Source: Neptunomonas japonica JAMM 1380
GTDB lineage: Bacteria > Pseudomonadota > Gammaproteobacteria > Pseudomonadales > Balneatricaceae
Length of the DNA stretch: 64,000 nucleotides
Direction: 5' to 3'
Assembly (NCBI RefSeq): GCF_016592555.1
Contig: NZ_AP014546.1
Span: 3,358,501-3,422,500, forward strand
Positions within the stretch are counted from its first letter, which is position 1, and the number at the start of each line of letters is the position of its first letter. The position numbers and the translations under genes are program-made. Under the pieces are notes generated by a model, which made no database searches, had not been told where the DNA came from, and saw nothing but the letters and a program-made list of their open reading frames with translations. Shown here in pieces: positions 39,872 through 49,169 of this stretch.

Positions 39872-42742
39872 ATGGATAAGACCTACCAGCCACACGAGAT
39901 TGAAAAATCCTGGTACAAAACCTGGGAAGACAACGGTTACTTCGCCCCCGCAGGCGAAGGCGAATCATATAGCATCATGATTCCACCGCCGAATGTTACC
40001 GGCAGCCTGCACATGGGCCACGCATTCCAGCACACCATCATGGACGCACTCACTCGCTACCATCGAATGAAAGGTAAAAATACCTTATGGCAAGTAGGTA
40101 CCGACCACGCCGGTATCGCAACCCAAATGGTAGTAGAGCGTAAACTGGCAGCAGAAGAGCAAAAGACCCGTCACGATTTAGGCCGTGAAGCCTTCATCGA
40201 AAAAATCTGGGAATGGAAAGAAGAGTCTGGCGATACTATTACACGCCAAATGCGCCGTCTAGGCGATTCTGTTGACTGGCCAACTGAACGCTTCACTATG
40301 GATGCAGGTTTTTACAGTGCCGTACAAGAAGCTTTTATCAGCATGTACGACGATAAACTCATCTATCGTGGTAAGCGCTTGGTCAACTGGGACCCTAAAC
40401 TACATACGGCTATATCTGATCTTGAAGTAGAGAATCGCGAAGTCCAAGGTAAGATGTGGTACTTACGCTACCCTCTCGCCGATGGCGTTACTACAGCCGA
40501 GGGTAAAAACTATTTAGTCGTGGGTACGACACGCCCTGAGACGATGCTTGGTGATACGGCTGTAGCCATAAATCCAGAAGATGAGCGCTTTCAAAGCATC
40601 GTTGGTAAGTTTATTGAACTGCCTTTGGTAGGCCGCCGTATTCCTATTATCAGCGATGAGTACGCTGATATGGAGAAAGGTACGGGTTGTGTAAAAATAA
40701 CACCTGCTCACGATTTTAACGATAACGAAGTCGGTAAACGCTGCAAACTACCGATGATCAATATATTCACACTCAACGGCGACATTCGAGACGAAGCACA
40801 AACGTTTACTTCTGATGGGCGTGAAAGCAACGACCTCGATAAAACACTACCCGAAAAATACCGCGGTATGGAACGCTTTGCGGCACGCAAGGCTATTGTT
40901 GCAGACTTTGAAGCTCTTGGGTTACTCGTTAAAGTAGAAGAAAACGCCATGACCGTGCCTTACGGTGACCGTGGCGGTGTTGTCATTGAGCCGATGCTAA
41001 CAGATCAATGGTTTGCTGATGCGAAAACATTAGCAAAACCTGCCATTGAAGCTGTTGAGAATGGCGATATTAAATTTGTCCCTAAACAGTACGAAAATAT
41101 GTACTTTGCTTGGATGAACGATATTCAGGACTGGTGTATCTCTCGTCAGCTATGGTGGGGCCACCGTATCCCGGCGTTTTATGATAACCAAGGCAATGTT
41201 TACGTCGCTAAAGATGCCGACGCAGCACGTGCGAAGTATGGTTTAGATCTTGAGACAGAACTACGCCAAGACGATGATGTTTTGGATACATGGTTTAGCT
41301 CAGGCCTATGGACATTCGCCACACTTGGCTGGCCTGAAAACACCGAACGTCTGAAAACATTCCACCCAACGGATGTTCTCGTCACAGGCTTTGATATCAT
41401 CTTCTTCTGGGTTGCCCGTATGATGATGATGACGATGCACCTGGTCAAAGATGACGATGGAAAACCACAAATACCATTCAAAACCGTTTATGTCACGGGC
41501 CTTATTCGTGACGAAAATGGCGACAAAATGTCAAAATCTAAGGGGAACGTCCTTGATCCTCTAGATATGATCGACGGAATAGAACTTAAAGACTTACTGG
41601 AAAAGCGCACCGGTAACATGATGCAGCCACAACTGGCTGAGAAGATTGGTAAGCGTACTGAGAAGCAGTTCCCAGAAGGCATCGCCGCACATGGTACTGA
41701 TGCACTGCGCTTTACACTGGCAGCATTGGCCTCTACTGGCCGTGATATCAACTGGGATGTAAAACGCTTAGAAGGTTACCGCAACTTTTGTAATAAAATC
41801 TGGAACGCTGCACGTTACGTACAGATGAATACTGAAGGCGAAGATTGCGGCCAAATTCTAGTTAATGGCAAGACAGGCGATGTAGAGCTGTCTCTGGCTG
41901 ATCGATGGATCGCTAGCCGCTTGCAGCAAGTGGAAACTGACGTCAGTAAGCACTTTGAAGAGTATCGCTTCGATCTAGCGTCACAAACCCTATATGACTT
42001 CATCTGGAACGAGTACTGTGGTTGGTACCTAGAACTATCCAAGCCTGTGCTATGGGACGAAAACGCATCTGCACAAGCCAAGCGTGGTACGCGTCGCACA
42101 CTAGTACGTGCACTCGAAGTGATCCTACGATTGACTCACCCAATCATGCCGTACATCACCGAAGAGATTTGGCAGTCTATCAAGACTGAAGCAGGTGTTG
42201 AAGGAGACACCATCATGCTACAGGGCTTCCCTATTGCCAATGAAGCTAAAATCGATACAGCAGCAGAAACTGATATCGAATGGCTAAAAGGTGTTATTTC
42301 AGGGGTACGTAACATCCGTGGTGAGATGGGTATATCTCCTGCTAAAGAGCTAGATATCCTGCTACAAAACGGCAGCGATGAAGATAAAGCACGTTTGGAT
42401 GCAAACCAAACTTTCCTATCAAAACTCGCCTCTCTTGCTTCTATCACTTGGCTTAAAGAAGGCGATAAAGCACCGATGTCGGCAACGCAGCTAGTTGGAG
42501 ACATGCAGGTATTGGTGCCAATGGCAGGCTTAATCGATAAAGATGCGGAACTAGGACGTCTCAAAAAAGAGATGGATAAGCTGCAAAAAGAGATTAGCCG
42601 TGTAGAAGGTAAACTAGGAAACGAAAAATTCGTCTCCAACGCGCCTGATGCTGTTATCACTAAAGAGAAAGAAAAACTCGATACTGCCAAGTCAGCACAA
42701 AGCCAGCTGACAGAACAGTATGGGAAAATCGAAGCGCTTTAA
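39872..42742 (+). CDS. valS: valyl-tRNA synthetase
   Basis: ValS charges tRNA-Val. The class I signatures are G-S-L-H-M-G-H-A-F (HIGH-type, near residues 44-52) and K-M-S-K-S-K-G-N (KMSKS). The editing domain lies between them ([13 protein letters not shown]). The C-terminal ~70 residues form the coiled-coil tRNA arm ([18 protein letters not shown]). The length (956) is typical. It is last in the pepA-holC-valS group and is followed by a terminator. Confidence 0.98.
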   Translation: MDKTYQPHEIEKSWYKTWEDNGYFAPAGEGESYSIMIPPPNVTGSLHMGHAFQHTIMDALTRYHRMKGKNTLWQVGTDHAGIATQMVVERKLAAEEQKTRHDLGREAFIEKIWEWKEESGDTITRQMRRLGDSVDWPTERFTMDAGFYSAVQEAFISMYDDKLIYRGKRLVNWDPKLHTAISDLEVENREVQGKMWYLRYPLADGVTTAEGKNYLVVGTTRPETMLGDTAVAINPEDERFQSIVGKFIELPLVGRRIPIISDEYADMEKGTGCVKITPAHDFNDNEVGKRCKLPMINIFTLNGDIRDEAQTFTSDGRESNDLDKTLPEKYRGMERFAARKAIVADFEALGLLVKVEENAMTVPYGDRGGVVIEPMLTDQWFADAKTLAKPAIEAVENGDIKFVPKQYENMYFAWMNDIQDWCISRQLWWGHRIPAFYDNQGNVYVAKDADAARAKYGLDLETELRQDDDVLDTWFSSGLWTFATLGWPENTERLKTFHPTDVLVTGFDIIFFWVARMMMMTMHLVKDDDGKPQIPFKTVYVTGLIRDENGDKMSKSKGNVLDPLDMIDGIELKDLLEKRTGNMMQPQLAEKIGKRTEKQFPEGIAAHGTDALRFTLAALASTGRDINWDVKRLEGYRNFCNKIWNAARYVQMNTEGEDCGQILVNGKTGDVELSLADRWIASRLQQVETDVSKHFEEYRFDLASQTLYDFIWNEYCGWYLELSKPVLWDENASAQAKRGTRRTLVRALEVILRLTHPIMPYITEEIWQSIKTEAGVEGDTIMLQGFPIANEAKIDTAAETDIEWLKGVISGVRNIRGEMGISPAKELDILLQNGSDEDKARLDANQTFLSKLASLASITWLKEGDKAPMSATQLVGDMQVLVPMAGLIDKDAELGRLKKEMDKLQKEISRVEGKLGNEKFVSNAPDAVITKEKEKLDTAKSAQSQLTEQYGKIEAL

Positions 42743-42774
42743 ATCGCGCTTCCAGTTTTGCTTAAGTAGAAATA

Positions 42775-42801
42775 AAAATCCCGACATTCGTCGGGATTTT
42801 T
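42775..42801 (+). terminator. intrinsic terminator after valS
   Basis: AAAATCCCGAC/GTCGGGATTTT arms with a 4-base loop and a closing T run lie about 35 bases after the valS stop. A strong, canonical structure. Confidence 0.88.
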
Positions 42802-43172
42802 ACGTGAGAGATTAAAAGTTAGAACCTTACTAATGTGAAAGATAGACTTCTGATAATACTGATCAAACAGCACCCAAGTGAGCTACTTACAAATGCCATC
42901 CAAGCTTAGAAATAATGGCCTTGAGGCTATCACAATAAGCGCAAGCTCTCTTACTAACGTTATCTCACCACTCAGCCAGAAACAAAATTCCACCATTAAA
43001 AAATGGCCTAATTCTTTCTATCCGAAAAGTTCCCATTTATTCGCATTGATAGCATTCGCTTGAAATGACTTATTTAGATACATAGTTAAAAAATGTCTTA
43101 ATACAGCAACGATACAAGATATAATAACCCAGATTATATCTATCGCTAGCTCGCATTATTGGAACAAATAAG
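42802..43172. other. intergenic region upstream of the diguanylate cyclase gene
   Basis: No supported gene is present. A 61-codon plus-strand frame (42878-43063) has no ribosome site and a composition unlike neighbouring proteins. It presumably holds the promoter and leader of the following gene, but I see no convincing -35/-10 pair. Confidence 0.55.
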
Positions 43173-44891
43173 ATGTCTGCAACCAAAACAAGTTTCCGGT
43201 CGCTGAAAGCAACACTGATTTTTCCATATGTCTTTCTGATCACTCTTCTTACAATCACCATTGGCCTTCTTTCCTATTGGGCTGGTAGCAATACCGTTTC
43301 ACGCCTTTCAGAACGCCTTTCTTTAGAAATGGTAGAGCGCATTGGCCAAGCAGTAGATCATCACATGTACGGCTCTAGCGCTGTTTTAGAAGCAGCCTTC
43401 CCCGTTGGTTTAGCCGCTTCCGATGATATTAGTACTGAGCTCGATGCAATGCGGACCCGCTTTTGGACAGCCACGACATTACACACCGACCCAAACGACT
43501 ATGTTTATTATGGCAATATTGCAGGCCAATCTTATGGGCTGAAACGACTAAATAATGAAGAAGCAGAAATTCGTATTAAGACAGACCCTATGGAGCCTCG
43601 CCGCTATTTACGTTTAAGTAGTATCAATGGAGAAACAACTCAAGTTTCAACTGAAAGCGGCATTTTTGACCCGCGCACACGCCCATGGTTCAGCTCTAGA
43701 GAGAAAAGCACCAACCGACATATTTGGACATCTGTTTATGTGGACTTTTCGACCCAAGACTTAGTCGTGACGCGTGCCCGTCAAGTGCTCTCACCTGAAG
43801 ACAGCTTTACTGGTGTAGTGGCCACCGATGTTTCATTATTAAAGCTAAACCGCTTTATTTCTGACTTAGAAGTAAGTGAACATGGGTTAGCATTTCTGGT
43901 AGAGAGCAATGGTGACCTGCTCGCTGCGTCCAATGTGCCTAATGTGCAAAAAACTAATGACGGGCAGATGACCCGAATGGATGTAAATGACTCAGGTAAT
44001 GCCATGATCAAATCCACTTACCAAGTACTCATCCCAGAAATAGCTAAAAAAGAGAATCGTTCATCAGTGGGCACCCTTACGTTTACAGATGAGTTTAACG
44101 AAAAAATTAATGTGGCTTATAAGCACATTACAGATAATGCCGGATTAGACTGGATCGCAGTGATTGCAGTCCCTAATAGCGATATTCTCACCGGCGTTAC
44201 ACAGCAGGTTTACATGGTATTGATACTAGGCACAGTCGCCGTGGTACTAGCTATGTTACTCGGGCTAATGATTCTGATGAGGTTTACTCGTGATATAACC
44301 TCCATGGCTCATGCCGTCATGGAAAGAGGAGAACCTGAGCTATCCAGTATCACATTACAACGGACTGATGAAATTGGTGTATTGGCACGCTCCCTAATGG
44401 AAATGCGCCGTGATCTACTCACTGATTCATTAACAAATACTGCTAACCGTGCGGCCCTTGAGTTATTTGTTTCAAAGTTGCTCAAGCCAGATGATCAGTG
44501 TCCAGCGCCTTCTTTCGCATTGCTGTTTATTGATTTGGATAATTTTAAGCAACTTAATGACAAACACGGCCATGATAAAGGTGATGAGGCACTAATAGAA
44601 GTGGCACAACGCTTTGCAATGCTGATGAGACCACACGACTTATTAGCGCGCATTGGCGGTGATGAGTTTGTTGTTGTTTTAACCGATAATATTAACCTAT
44701 CTTCAGCAGAAATTATTAAAGACCGCTTTGAAGCATCACTAACTCAACCTCTAAATTGCTTACTCCCTAATAATACTCTGCAGTTAAATGCCTCTGTTGG
44801 GGTCGCTATTTACCCAGAGGATGGGCGTAATCTTAAGTCATTAATCAAAGCTGCTGACATGCAGATGTACAAAGCTAAAAGTGACCGATAG
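43173..44891 (+). CDS. membrane-bound diguanylate cyclase with periplasmic Cache sensor
   Basis: The 572-residue protein makes cyclic di-GMP in response to an external signal. First membrane segment about residues 14-36, a periplasmic dCache-type domain (about 45-330, with D-P-R-T-R-P-W-F and W-T-S-V-Y-V-D), second membrane segment about 344-366, a HAMP-like stretch, then a GGDEF domain. The active-site motif G-G-D-E-F is at 495-499, and the inhibitory-site R-x-x-D at 486-489, five residues before it, so feedback inhibition is expected. No EAL domain is attached. Its end overlaps the convergent TauE-family gene by 17 bases. Confidence 0.94.
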   Translation: MSATKTSFRSLKATLIFPYVFLITLLTITIGLLSYWAGSNTVSRLSERLSLEMVERIGQAVDHHMYGSSAVLEAAFPVGLAASDDISTELDAMRTRFWTATTLHTDPNDYVYYGNIAGQSYGLKRLNNEEAEIRIKTDPMEPRRYLRLSSINGETTQVSTESGIFDPRTRPWFSSREKSTNRHIWTSVYVDFSTQDLVVTRARQVLSPEDSFTGVVATDVSLLKLNRFISDLEVSEHGLAFLVESNGDLLAASNVPNVQKTNDGQMTRMDVNDSGNAMIKSTYQVLIPEIAKKENRSSVGTLTFTDEFNEKINVAYKHITDNAGLDWIAVIAVPNSDILTGVTQQVYMVLILGTVAVVLAMLLGLMILMRFTRDITSMAHAVMERGEPELSSITLQRTDEIGVLARSLMEMRRDLLTDSLTNTANRAALELFVSKLLKPDDQCPAPSFALLFIDLDNFKQLNDKHGHDKGDEALIEVAQRFAMLMRPHDLLARIGGDEFVVVLTDNINLSSAEIIKDRFEASLTQPLNCLLPNNTLQLNASVGVAIYPEDGRNLKSLIKAADMQMYKAKSDR

Positions 44892-45615
44892 CAGCACGTA
44901 TTAGACCTATCAGTGACAGCAGTATCAGCAAGCAAATAACCCCGGATCTCAAACGTTGCTCGGGAACGATTGTAAATAGTTTCCCTCCAAAATGAACACC
45001 CAACGTCATAGGGATTATCATCAAAGCACTCATCATTAGTAACGATTGAGAGAACAACCCGTGACCCGATGCACTGAGTATAAAAACAATATCTGTTCCA
45101 AAAAAGAACAACACCAATGTAGCGCGCAAAGACGCCATACTCAAATTCATCGCTGTTAGAAAAGTCGCAACAGGCAGGCCCCCTACTGCCGCCGCACCGT
45201 TACAAACACCTGACAGCAAACCAAGAGAAAAAAACGTTACTGGTCCACGTCGGCCACGGTACTGCCAGCCGCGGGCTAACAAGCCGCTTAGTATTAATAT
45301 CATAAGTGACAGTAATAGGCGTATGCTGTCAGCGGGTAGTATAACGAGTGCATAAACACCTAGCGGCGTGGCCATTGTTGCGCCAATCATGAGATAGATA
45401 AGTATCTTACGTTCTGCATCACGCCATGTTGTGATAGCCATATGAATACTAGCTACGATCTCAAGTATTGCCAACATAGGGACGACGATTGCTGGATCAA
45501 GAAATAGTGTCGATGAGGCAACCACTAAAGCAGAAAAACCAAATCCAATACAACCACGAACTACCCCAGCAATAGCAATAATTACTGTCAGCAACAGCCA
45601 TTCTACCGGCGTCAT
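44875..45615 (-). CDS. TauE/SafE-family membrane permease
   Basis: The 246-residue protein has seven or eight helices with the family entry G-C-I-G-F-G-F-S-A-L-V-V-A-S near residues 21-34 and L-G-L-L-S-G-V-C-N-G-A-A-A-V-G-G in the second half. TauE/SafE proteins export sulfite, sulfoacetate or related anions. The substrate cannot be told here. A YeeE sulfur transporter lies elsewhere in the window, but the two are not linked. Confidence 0.87.
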   Translation of the reverse strand: MTPVEWLLLTVIIAIAGVVRGCIGFGFSALVVASSTLFLDPAIVVPMLAILEIVASIHMAITTWRDAERKILIYLMIGATMATPLGVYALVILPADSIRLLLSLMILILSGLLARGWQYRGRRGPVTFFSLGLLSGVCNGAAAVGGLPVATFLTAMNLSMASLRATLVLFFFGTDIVFILSASGHGLFSQSLLMMSALMIIPMTLGVHFGGKLFTIVPEQRLRSGVICLLILLSLIGLIRAAIGHF

Positions 45616-45786
45616 AAAGGCTACTCCAGATCCCAGAAAGTATGTGTCTACTCTTCTGTTTTTATTGTTATTTTTTGATCAGTGTTAACAATATAAGGAT
45701 GAGGAGGAAGATCCAGCCAAGCTCGAGATATAGAGCCACATTTTGGCCAAGATTAAAGTGAGAAATTTATTAGCGACCGCAACGAG

Positions 45787-46380
45787 TTAGTGAGGTGCTT
45801 TTAACATTTGAAAGGTATTTTCAATCAACTGTTCTACCGCAACAACATCATTACTAGTACGTAAATAAGTACGCAAGCCTATAAGTTGAACCTGTATATA
45901 TTTAGCCAAGGACTGTGGGTCTGCACTAAGAGAAAGTTCACCCTGAACCTGCGCTTCTTGTAGCACCCTAGCAAAACTTAGCTCTCCTTTTTTCATCAAG
46001 CTTTGGCTTTCTTGTAATAGCTCTGGGTTGCTATCAGTTAGCTCCGCCACCGCTTTAACTAGCATGCACATATCGCTGGGTGCAGAGCTACGGTTGCGAA
46101 CCACTACGCAGTGAATAAATGCCTGCAGCCCAGATAAAGGAGAACCTTGCTGCTGAATTTTTTCCTGCAGTAATGCGTGTGTATTGGTTGAATAGCAACG
46201 CAGTGCTTCTTTAAACAAACCGTCTTTGCTGCCAAATGCACTATAAATACTACCCGGGCGAAGATCCACGGCCTGCTGAAGATCACGCGTGGAGGTGCCA
46301 TTAAAGCCTTTTTCCCAGAAAAGTAGCATCGCTTTTTTTATTACATCATCACGATCGTATTTAGCAACATTAGCCATCAT
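45787..46380 (-). CDS. TetR-family transcriptional repressor
   Basis: The 197-residue protein has an N-terminal TetR helix-turn-helix (about 6-55, with F-N-G-T-S-T-R-D-L-Q-Q-A-V-D-L-R-P-G-S-I-Y-S in the recognition part) and a ligand-binding helical C-terminus of the AcrR-like type. It diverges from a CMD/AhpD-like gene; three copies of a 16-bp palindromic sequence lie in the 99 bp between them, so it very probably represses itself and its neighbour. The start is one of two adjacent ATGs (46380 or 46377), with TTGGA upstream; an in-frame TTG at 46389 is less likely. Confidence 0.9.
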   Translation of the reverse strand: MMANVAKYDRDDVIKKAMLLFWEKGFNGTSTRDLQQAVDLRPGSIYSAFGSKDGLFKEALRCYSTNTHALLQEKIQQQGSPLSGLQAFIHCVVVRNRSSAPSDMCMLVKAVAELTDSNPELLQESQSLMKKGELSFARVLQEAQVQGELSLSADPQSLAKYIQVQLIGLRTYLRTSNDVVAVEQLIENTFQMLKAPH

Positions 46381-46391
46381 TAGTTCCAACC

Positions 46392-46429
46392 TGAGCAGTT
46401 GTTCAATTTTAACTTGAACAACTGCTCAA
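46392..46429. promoter_or_regulatory. inverted pair of TetR-type operators
   Basis: TGAGCAGTTGTTCAA (46392-46406) and its exact reverse complement TTGAACAACTGCTCA (46414-46428) are separated by 7 bases. Each is itself close to a palindrome of the form TTGANCANNTGNTCAA, a typical TetR operator. They cover the start-proximal part of the tetR gene's leader. Confidence 0.75.
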
Positions 46430-46449
46430 AATCAAATAACCTTTAATTA

Positions 46450-46465
46450 TTGAACAGTTGATCAA
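46450..46465. promoter_or_regulatory. third TetR-type operator before the CMD-family gene
   Basis: TTGAACAGTTGATCAA is a third copy of the palindrome found at 46392-46429. It lies 14 bases upstream of the ATG at 46480, overlapping the ribosome-site side of that gene's leader. Confidence 0.75.
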
Positions 46466-46479
46466 AATAGGAAATACTC

Positions 46480-47019
46480 ATGAACAACCTGACCGTACAC
46501 ACACGCGAAACCGCTCCAGAACAAAGTAAACCTCTACTAGATAACTCGGTTAAAGCATTTGGCTCTATTCCCAGCCTACACGGTGTTATGGCGGAATCAC
46601 CTGAAGCGCTGGAAGCCTACCAGTTGCTGCACAAGCTTTTTCAATCAACTTCTTTAAATGCAGAAGAACTTACTGTCGTATGGCAAACGATTAACGTTGA
46701 ACACGGCTGCCATTATTGTGTACCTGCTCATGCTGCCATTGCAAAAATGATGAAGGTAGATGATGCACTTACTGCTGCGCTGCGTAACTGTGGCCCGATG
46801 CCTACTCCTAAGCTACAGGCTTTGCATGACACAACCCTAGCCATCGTTCGCAACCGTGGTTTAATTTCTCAAGCACAAGTACAAAGCTTCTACGATGCGG
46901 GTTATACCCAGAAGCAGTTACTAGAAATCGTTCTAGGTTTAGCTCAGAAGATTATGAGCAACTACATTAATCACTTGGCAGATACGCCAATTGATGAGCG
47001 CTTTGCTGCTTTTCTATAA
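46480..47019 (+). CDS. carboxymuconolactone decarboxylase/AhpD-like protein
   Basis: The 179-residue helical protein carries the AhpD-type active site E74-x2-C77-x2-C80-x3-H84 (E-H-G-C-H-Y-C-V-P-A-H). Proteins with this motif act as thiol-dependent peroxidase or alkylhydroperoxidase partners. The divergent TetR gene and three operators imply induction by a small molecule or oxidant. No peroxiredoxin or lactone pathway gene is next to it, so the substrate is unknown. Confidence 0.9.
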   Translation: MNNLTVHTRETAPEQSKPLLDNSVKAFGSIPSLHGVMAESPEALEAYQLLHKLFQSTSLNAEELTVVWQTINVEHGCHYCVPAHAAIAKMMKVDDALTAALRNCGPMPTPKLQALHDTTLAIVRNRGLISQAQVQSFYDAGYTQKQLLEIVLGLAQKIMSNYINHLADTPIDERFAAFL

Positions 47020-47048
47020 TCTTTAAAGCATATACAACAACACATAAT

Positions 47049-47077
47049 AAAAACCGGTAATTTCAGCCGGTTTTTTT
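47049..47077. terminator. terminator between convergent genes
   Basis: AAACCGG/CCGGTTT arms with a 9-base loop and a T-run follow the CMD-family gene on the plus strand by about 30 bases. The A-run on the other side allows it to serve the convergent GlxA-type gene too. Confidence 0.75.
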
Positions 47078-47081
47078 ATGC

Positions 47082-48044
47082 TCAGTGCGCAAAGCGATGT
47101 CTAAACTCACGCGGAGTTAGTCCCATTGTTTTAATAAAGACCTTACGGAACGCACTCACATCTTCATAACCCACTTTTGTAGCGATAAGTTCTACACTGT
47201 CGTGACTGCTTTCAATCCGGTCACAGGCTTTTTGTATACGTAATTGCTGTAAGTATTGGCTGGGTTTTAGCTCTGTTGCTTTAACAAAACGTCGTAAAAA
47301 AGTACGTTCACCTAAACAACTTAATGCCGCTAAATCACGCATCGAAATATTTTTAGCAAAGTTAACCTGCAAGTGATGCTGCACAGTAAGTACAGCTTGA
47401 TCACCATGGTTTAACGCTGGCACAAAACTGCGATAATAGCGCTGCTCGCGTGAGCCTGTATCAACAATCAAATACTTCCCTAGTAATCGCATTATGCGCG
47501 CTTGGGTAAACTGAGCCACCAGCTCCAGACCCAAATCCAACCACGCCATCAACCCACCGGCTGTCATAAGGTCAGTATCATTTATCAATATTTTATTGCT
47601 GTCTAAATGTACCTTGGGATAAGTCTTATTAAAGCGCTCCGTCAAACCCCAATGTGTCGTCGCCGGACGATGATCCAATAACCCACAAGCAGCCAGAATA
47701 AAAGCCCCTGCGCATACTGAACAAAGTATCACTCCTTGCGAGCGCTGCTCTAATAACCACGCTTTAAGGTGCTGATCTGGACAAATGTAATACTCGCCCT
47801 CCAGACAAGGGGGAAGGATAACAACATGTAATGAGTTACTTTGCTGTTTATCCTTTAAAAATGTCTTATTTGAAAATGTTGCGACCTGTTCAACATTGTA
47901 TATCTCTATATCAAAAGCAATATTCAGGTTTTGTTGTACACAGATACGGTTTGCCGCAACAAACATCTCCCTAAGACCTTGAACCGCAGATTGCAGTGCA
48001 CCTGGGTAATCAATAATTCCTATGAAAATCCGACTAATTGTCAT
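47082..48044 (-). CDS. GlxA-type AraC-family transcriptional regulator
   Basis: The 320-residue protein joins an N-terminal DJ-1/PfpI-like domain (about 1-195, with the nucleophile-elbow-like C-S-V-C-A-G-A-F-I-L-A-A-C-G near residue 105) to a C-terminal AraC DNA-binding domain (about 220-318, containing L-S-C-L-G-E-R-T-F-L-R-R-F and a second helix-turn-helix ending F-R-K-V-F). This is the GlxA family of regulators. It diverges from an isochorismatase-like hydrolase with 108 bp between starts, which is its likely target. Confidence 0.92.
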   Translation of the reverse strand: MTISRIFIGIIDYPGALQSAVQGLREMFVAANRICVQQNLNIAFDIEIYNVEQVATFSNKTFLKDKQQSNSLHVVILPPCLEGEYYICPDQHLKAWLLEQRSQGVILCSVCAGAFILAACGLLDHRPATTHWGLTERFNKTYPKVHLDSNKILINDTDLMTAGGLMAWLDLGLELVAQFTQARIMRLLGKYLIVDTGSREQRYYRSFVPALNHGDQAVLTVQHHLQVNFAKNISMRDLAALSCLGERTFLRRFVKATELKPSQYLQQLRIQKACDRIESSHDSVELIATKVGYEDVSAFRKVFIKTMGLTPREFRHRFAH

Positions 48045-48152
48045 TTTTAACCTTTTATATGCCTATTATGACTCCAGTATATCAACCTGCTTTTTAAGAC
48101 AATAGTCACAACACCTCAAGACAAACCTGACAAAAGAATAGGAAGAGTACTT

Positions 48153-48710
48153 ATGTCCCAAACAGCATTATTATTAATCGACTTTCAAAACGACTATTTT
48201 TCAGAGGGAAAATGGCCACTCAGTGGCACTGAAGCAGCAGCAGGGCAAGGCGCAAAACTACTGGCAGCATTTCGTAACCAAGGTTTGCCTATCGTGCATG
48301 TTCGCCATGAATTTTTAACAGCTGACGCACCATTTTTTTTACAGGGCTCAGAGGGTGCGAAAATTCATCACTCAGTAACCCCACTAAAAAATGAGGCCAT
48401 TATTCTCAAGCATAAACCTAATAGCTTTCGTGACACCGAGCTTCAAGAGGTACTTAAAAAACTAAAAGTAGAGAAACTAATTATTGTTGGTGCGATGAGC
48501 CATATGTGTATCGATGCAGGCGTTCGTGCTGCCGTAGACTTAGGCTATGAGGTATCGGTGGCACATGATGCTTGTGCTGCACGTGATCTGGAATTTAATG
48601 GAACAACGGTACCAGCGACTCATGTACACGCAGCATTTATGGCGGCTCTTAGCCCATCATATGCCAATGTAAGCAGCACAACAGAGCTATTAGAAAACCT
48701 CAATATGTAA
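48153..48710 (+). CDS. isochorismatase-family cysteine hydrolase
   Basis: The 185-residue protein has the family catalytic triad D10 (L-L-I-D-F-Q-N-D-Y), K88 (K-H-K-P-N-S-F) and C119 (G-A-M-S-H-M-C-I-D-A), fitting cysteine hydrolases such as nicotinamidase-like or ureidoacrylate-type enzymes. The S-H-M-C-I motif is of the type seen in proteins paired with GlxA-family regulators. The substrate is unknown. It has an AGGAAGAG ribosome site. Regulation by the divergent GlxA-type gene is likely. Confidence 0.9.
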   Translation: MSQTALLLIDFQNDYFSEGKWPLSGTEAAAGQGAKLLAAFRNQGLPIVHVRHEFLTADAPFFLQGSEGAKIHHSVTPLKNEAIILKHKPNSFRDTELQEVLKKLKVEKLIIVGAMSHMCIDAGVRAAVDLGYEVSVAHDACAARDLEFNGTTVPATHVHAAFMAALSPSYANVSSTTELLENLNM

Positions 48711-49012
48711 TATCGCAAACACGTACTCATTTAACTAACCTCAATTAAGCAGATGAGTATTAAAAGACATGGTTGGGCAAAAAACTCCAACCATGCATTC
48801 ATCACGATTAGCAGCCTATTTTTCTTCTGTACGACTTAGGCAATACAAACGCTTATATATAGGATACAACCAATCGTTCTTATTGAGATGATTTGTAAGT
48901 TGCCTACAGGTTTCTTTAAACAAGCGTCACATTTGATATTAGTAACTTACAGGCTGGCCTTTCCTTTGACAGGGGGGGCTAAAAACATAATTTATTATTT
49001 GATGAAGATACT

Positions 49013-49107
49013 CACATTTCTTGTGGATAAGTAAGTAGGTTTCAGCTTAACATCTCACTTAAAGCCCCGTATCAATGGGCCTCAAACCATGCCTGTTTTT
49101 TGATCAA
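49013..49107. repeat. diverged direct repeat, copy A, with a DnaA-box-like sequence
   Basis: About 95 bases clearly resemble 51437-51532 in the same orientation. Shared blocks in order include TGTGGATAAG, GTTTCA, ACATCT, TAAAGCCC, GGGCCT, AAAC and TGTTTTTT followed by ATCAA. The block TGTGGATAA is the reverse complement of the DnaA box TTATCCACA. It lies about 60 bases beyond the protease stop. Confidence 0.8.
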
Positions 49108-49114
49108 TTAATAT

Positions 49115-49136
49115 CAGGCTCTTAATTTAGAGCCTG
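49115..49136 (-). terminator. hairpin after the serine protease gene
   Basis: CAGGCTCT (49115-49122) and AGAGCCTG (49129-49136) form a perfect 8-bp stem with a 6-base loop, 33 bases after the protease stop on the minus strand. The following bases on that strand (ATATTAATT) are only moderately T-rich, so terminator activity is plausible but not sure. Confidence 0.5.
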
Positions 49137-49169
49137 TTTAGGATACTACCCCCTCCCTCCATCTAATAA

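Larger units (their letters stand above)
48711..49169. other. 459-bp intergenic region with inverted repeats and repeat copy A
   Basis: No gene is supported. It holds a 9-bp perfect hairpin (48768-48776 with 48787-48795), an inverted TGTAAGTT/AACTTACA pair (48894-48901 and 48944-48951), the direct-repeat copy at 49013-49107 and an 8-bp hairpin at 49115-49136. Confidence 0.6.

Noticed and set aside
42136..42690. 184-codon minus-strand frame inside valS
   Set aside because: Antisense shadow of valS with serine-rich composition and no ribosome site.
42878..43063. 61-codon plus-strand frame upstream of the diguanylate cyclase
   Set aside because: No ribosome site, no family likeness and no promoter or terminator.
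48768..48795. Terminator for the isochorismatase-family gene
   Set aside because: The hairpin is perfect but has a 10-base loop and no T tract on the plus strand, so I did not call it a terminator.
49013..49107. Replication origin suggested by a DnaA-box-like sequence
   Set aside because: Only one box is seen per repeat copy, without a box cluster, AT-rich unwinding element or dnaA/gyrB/parAB neighbours.
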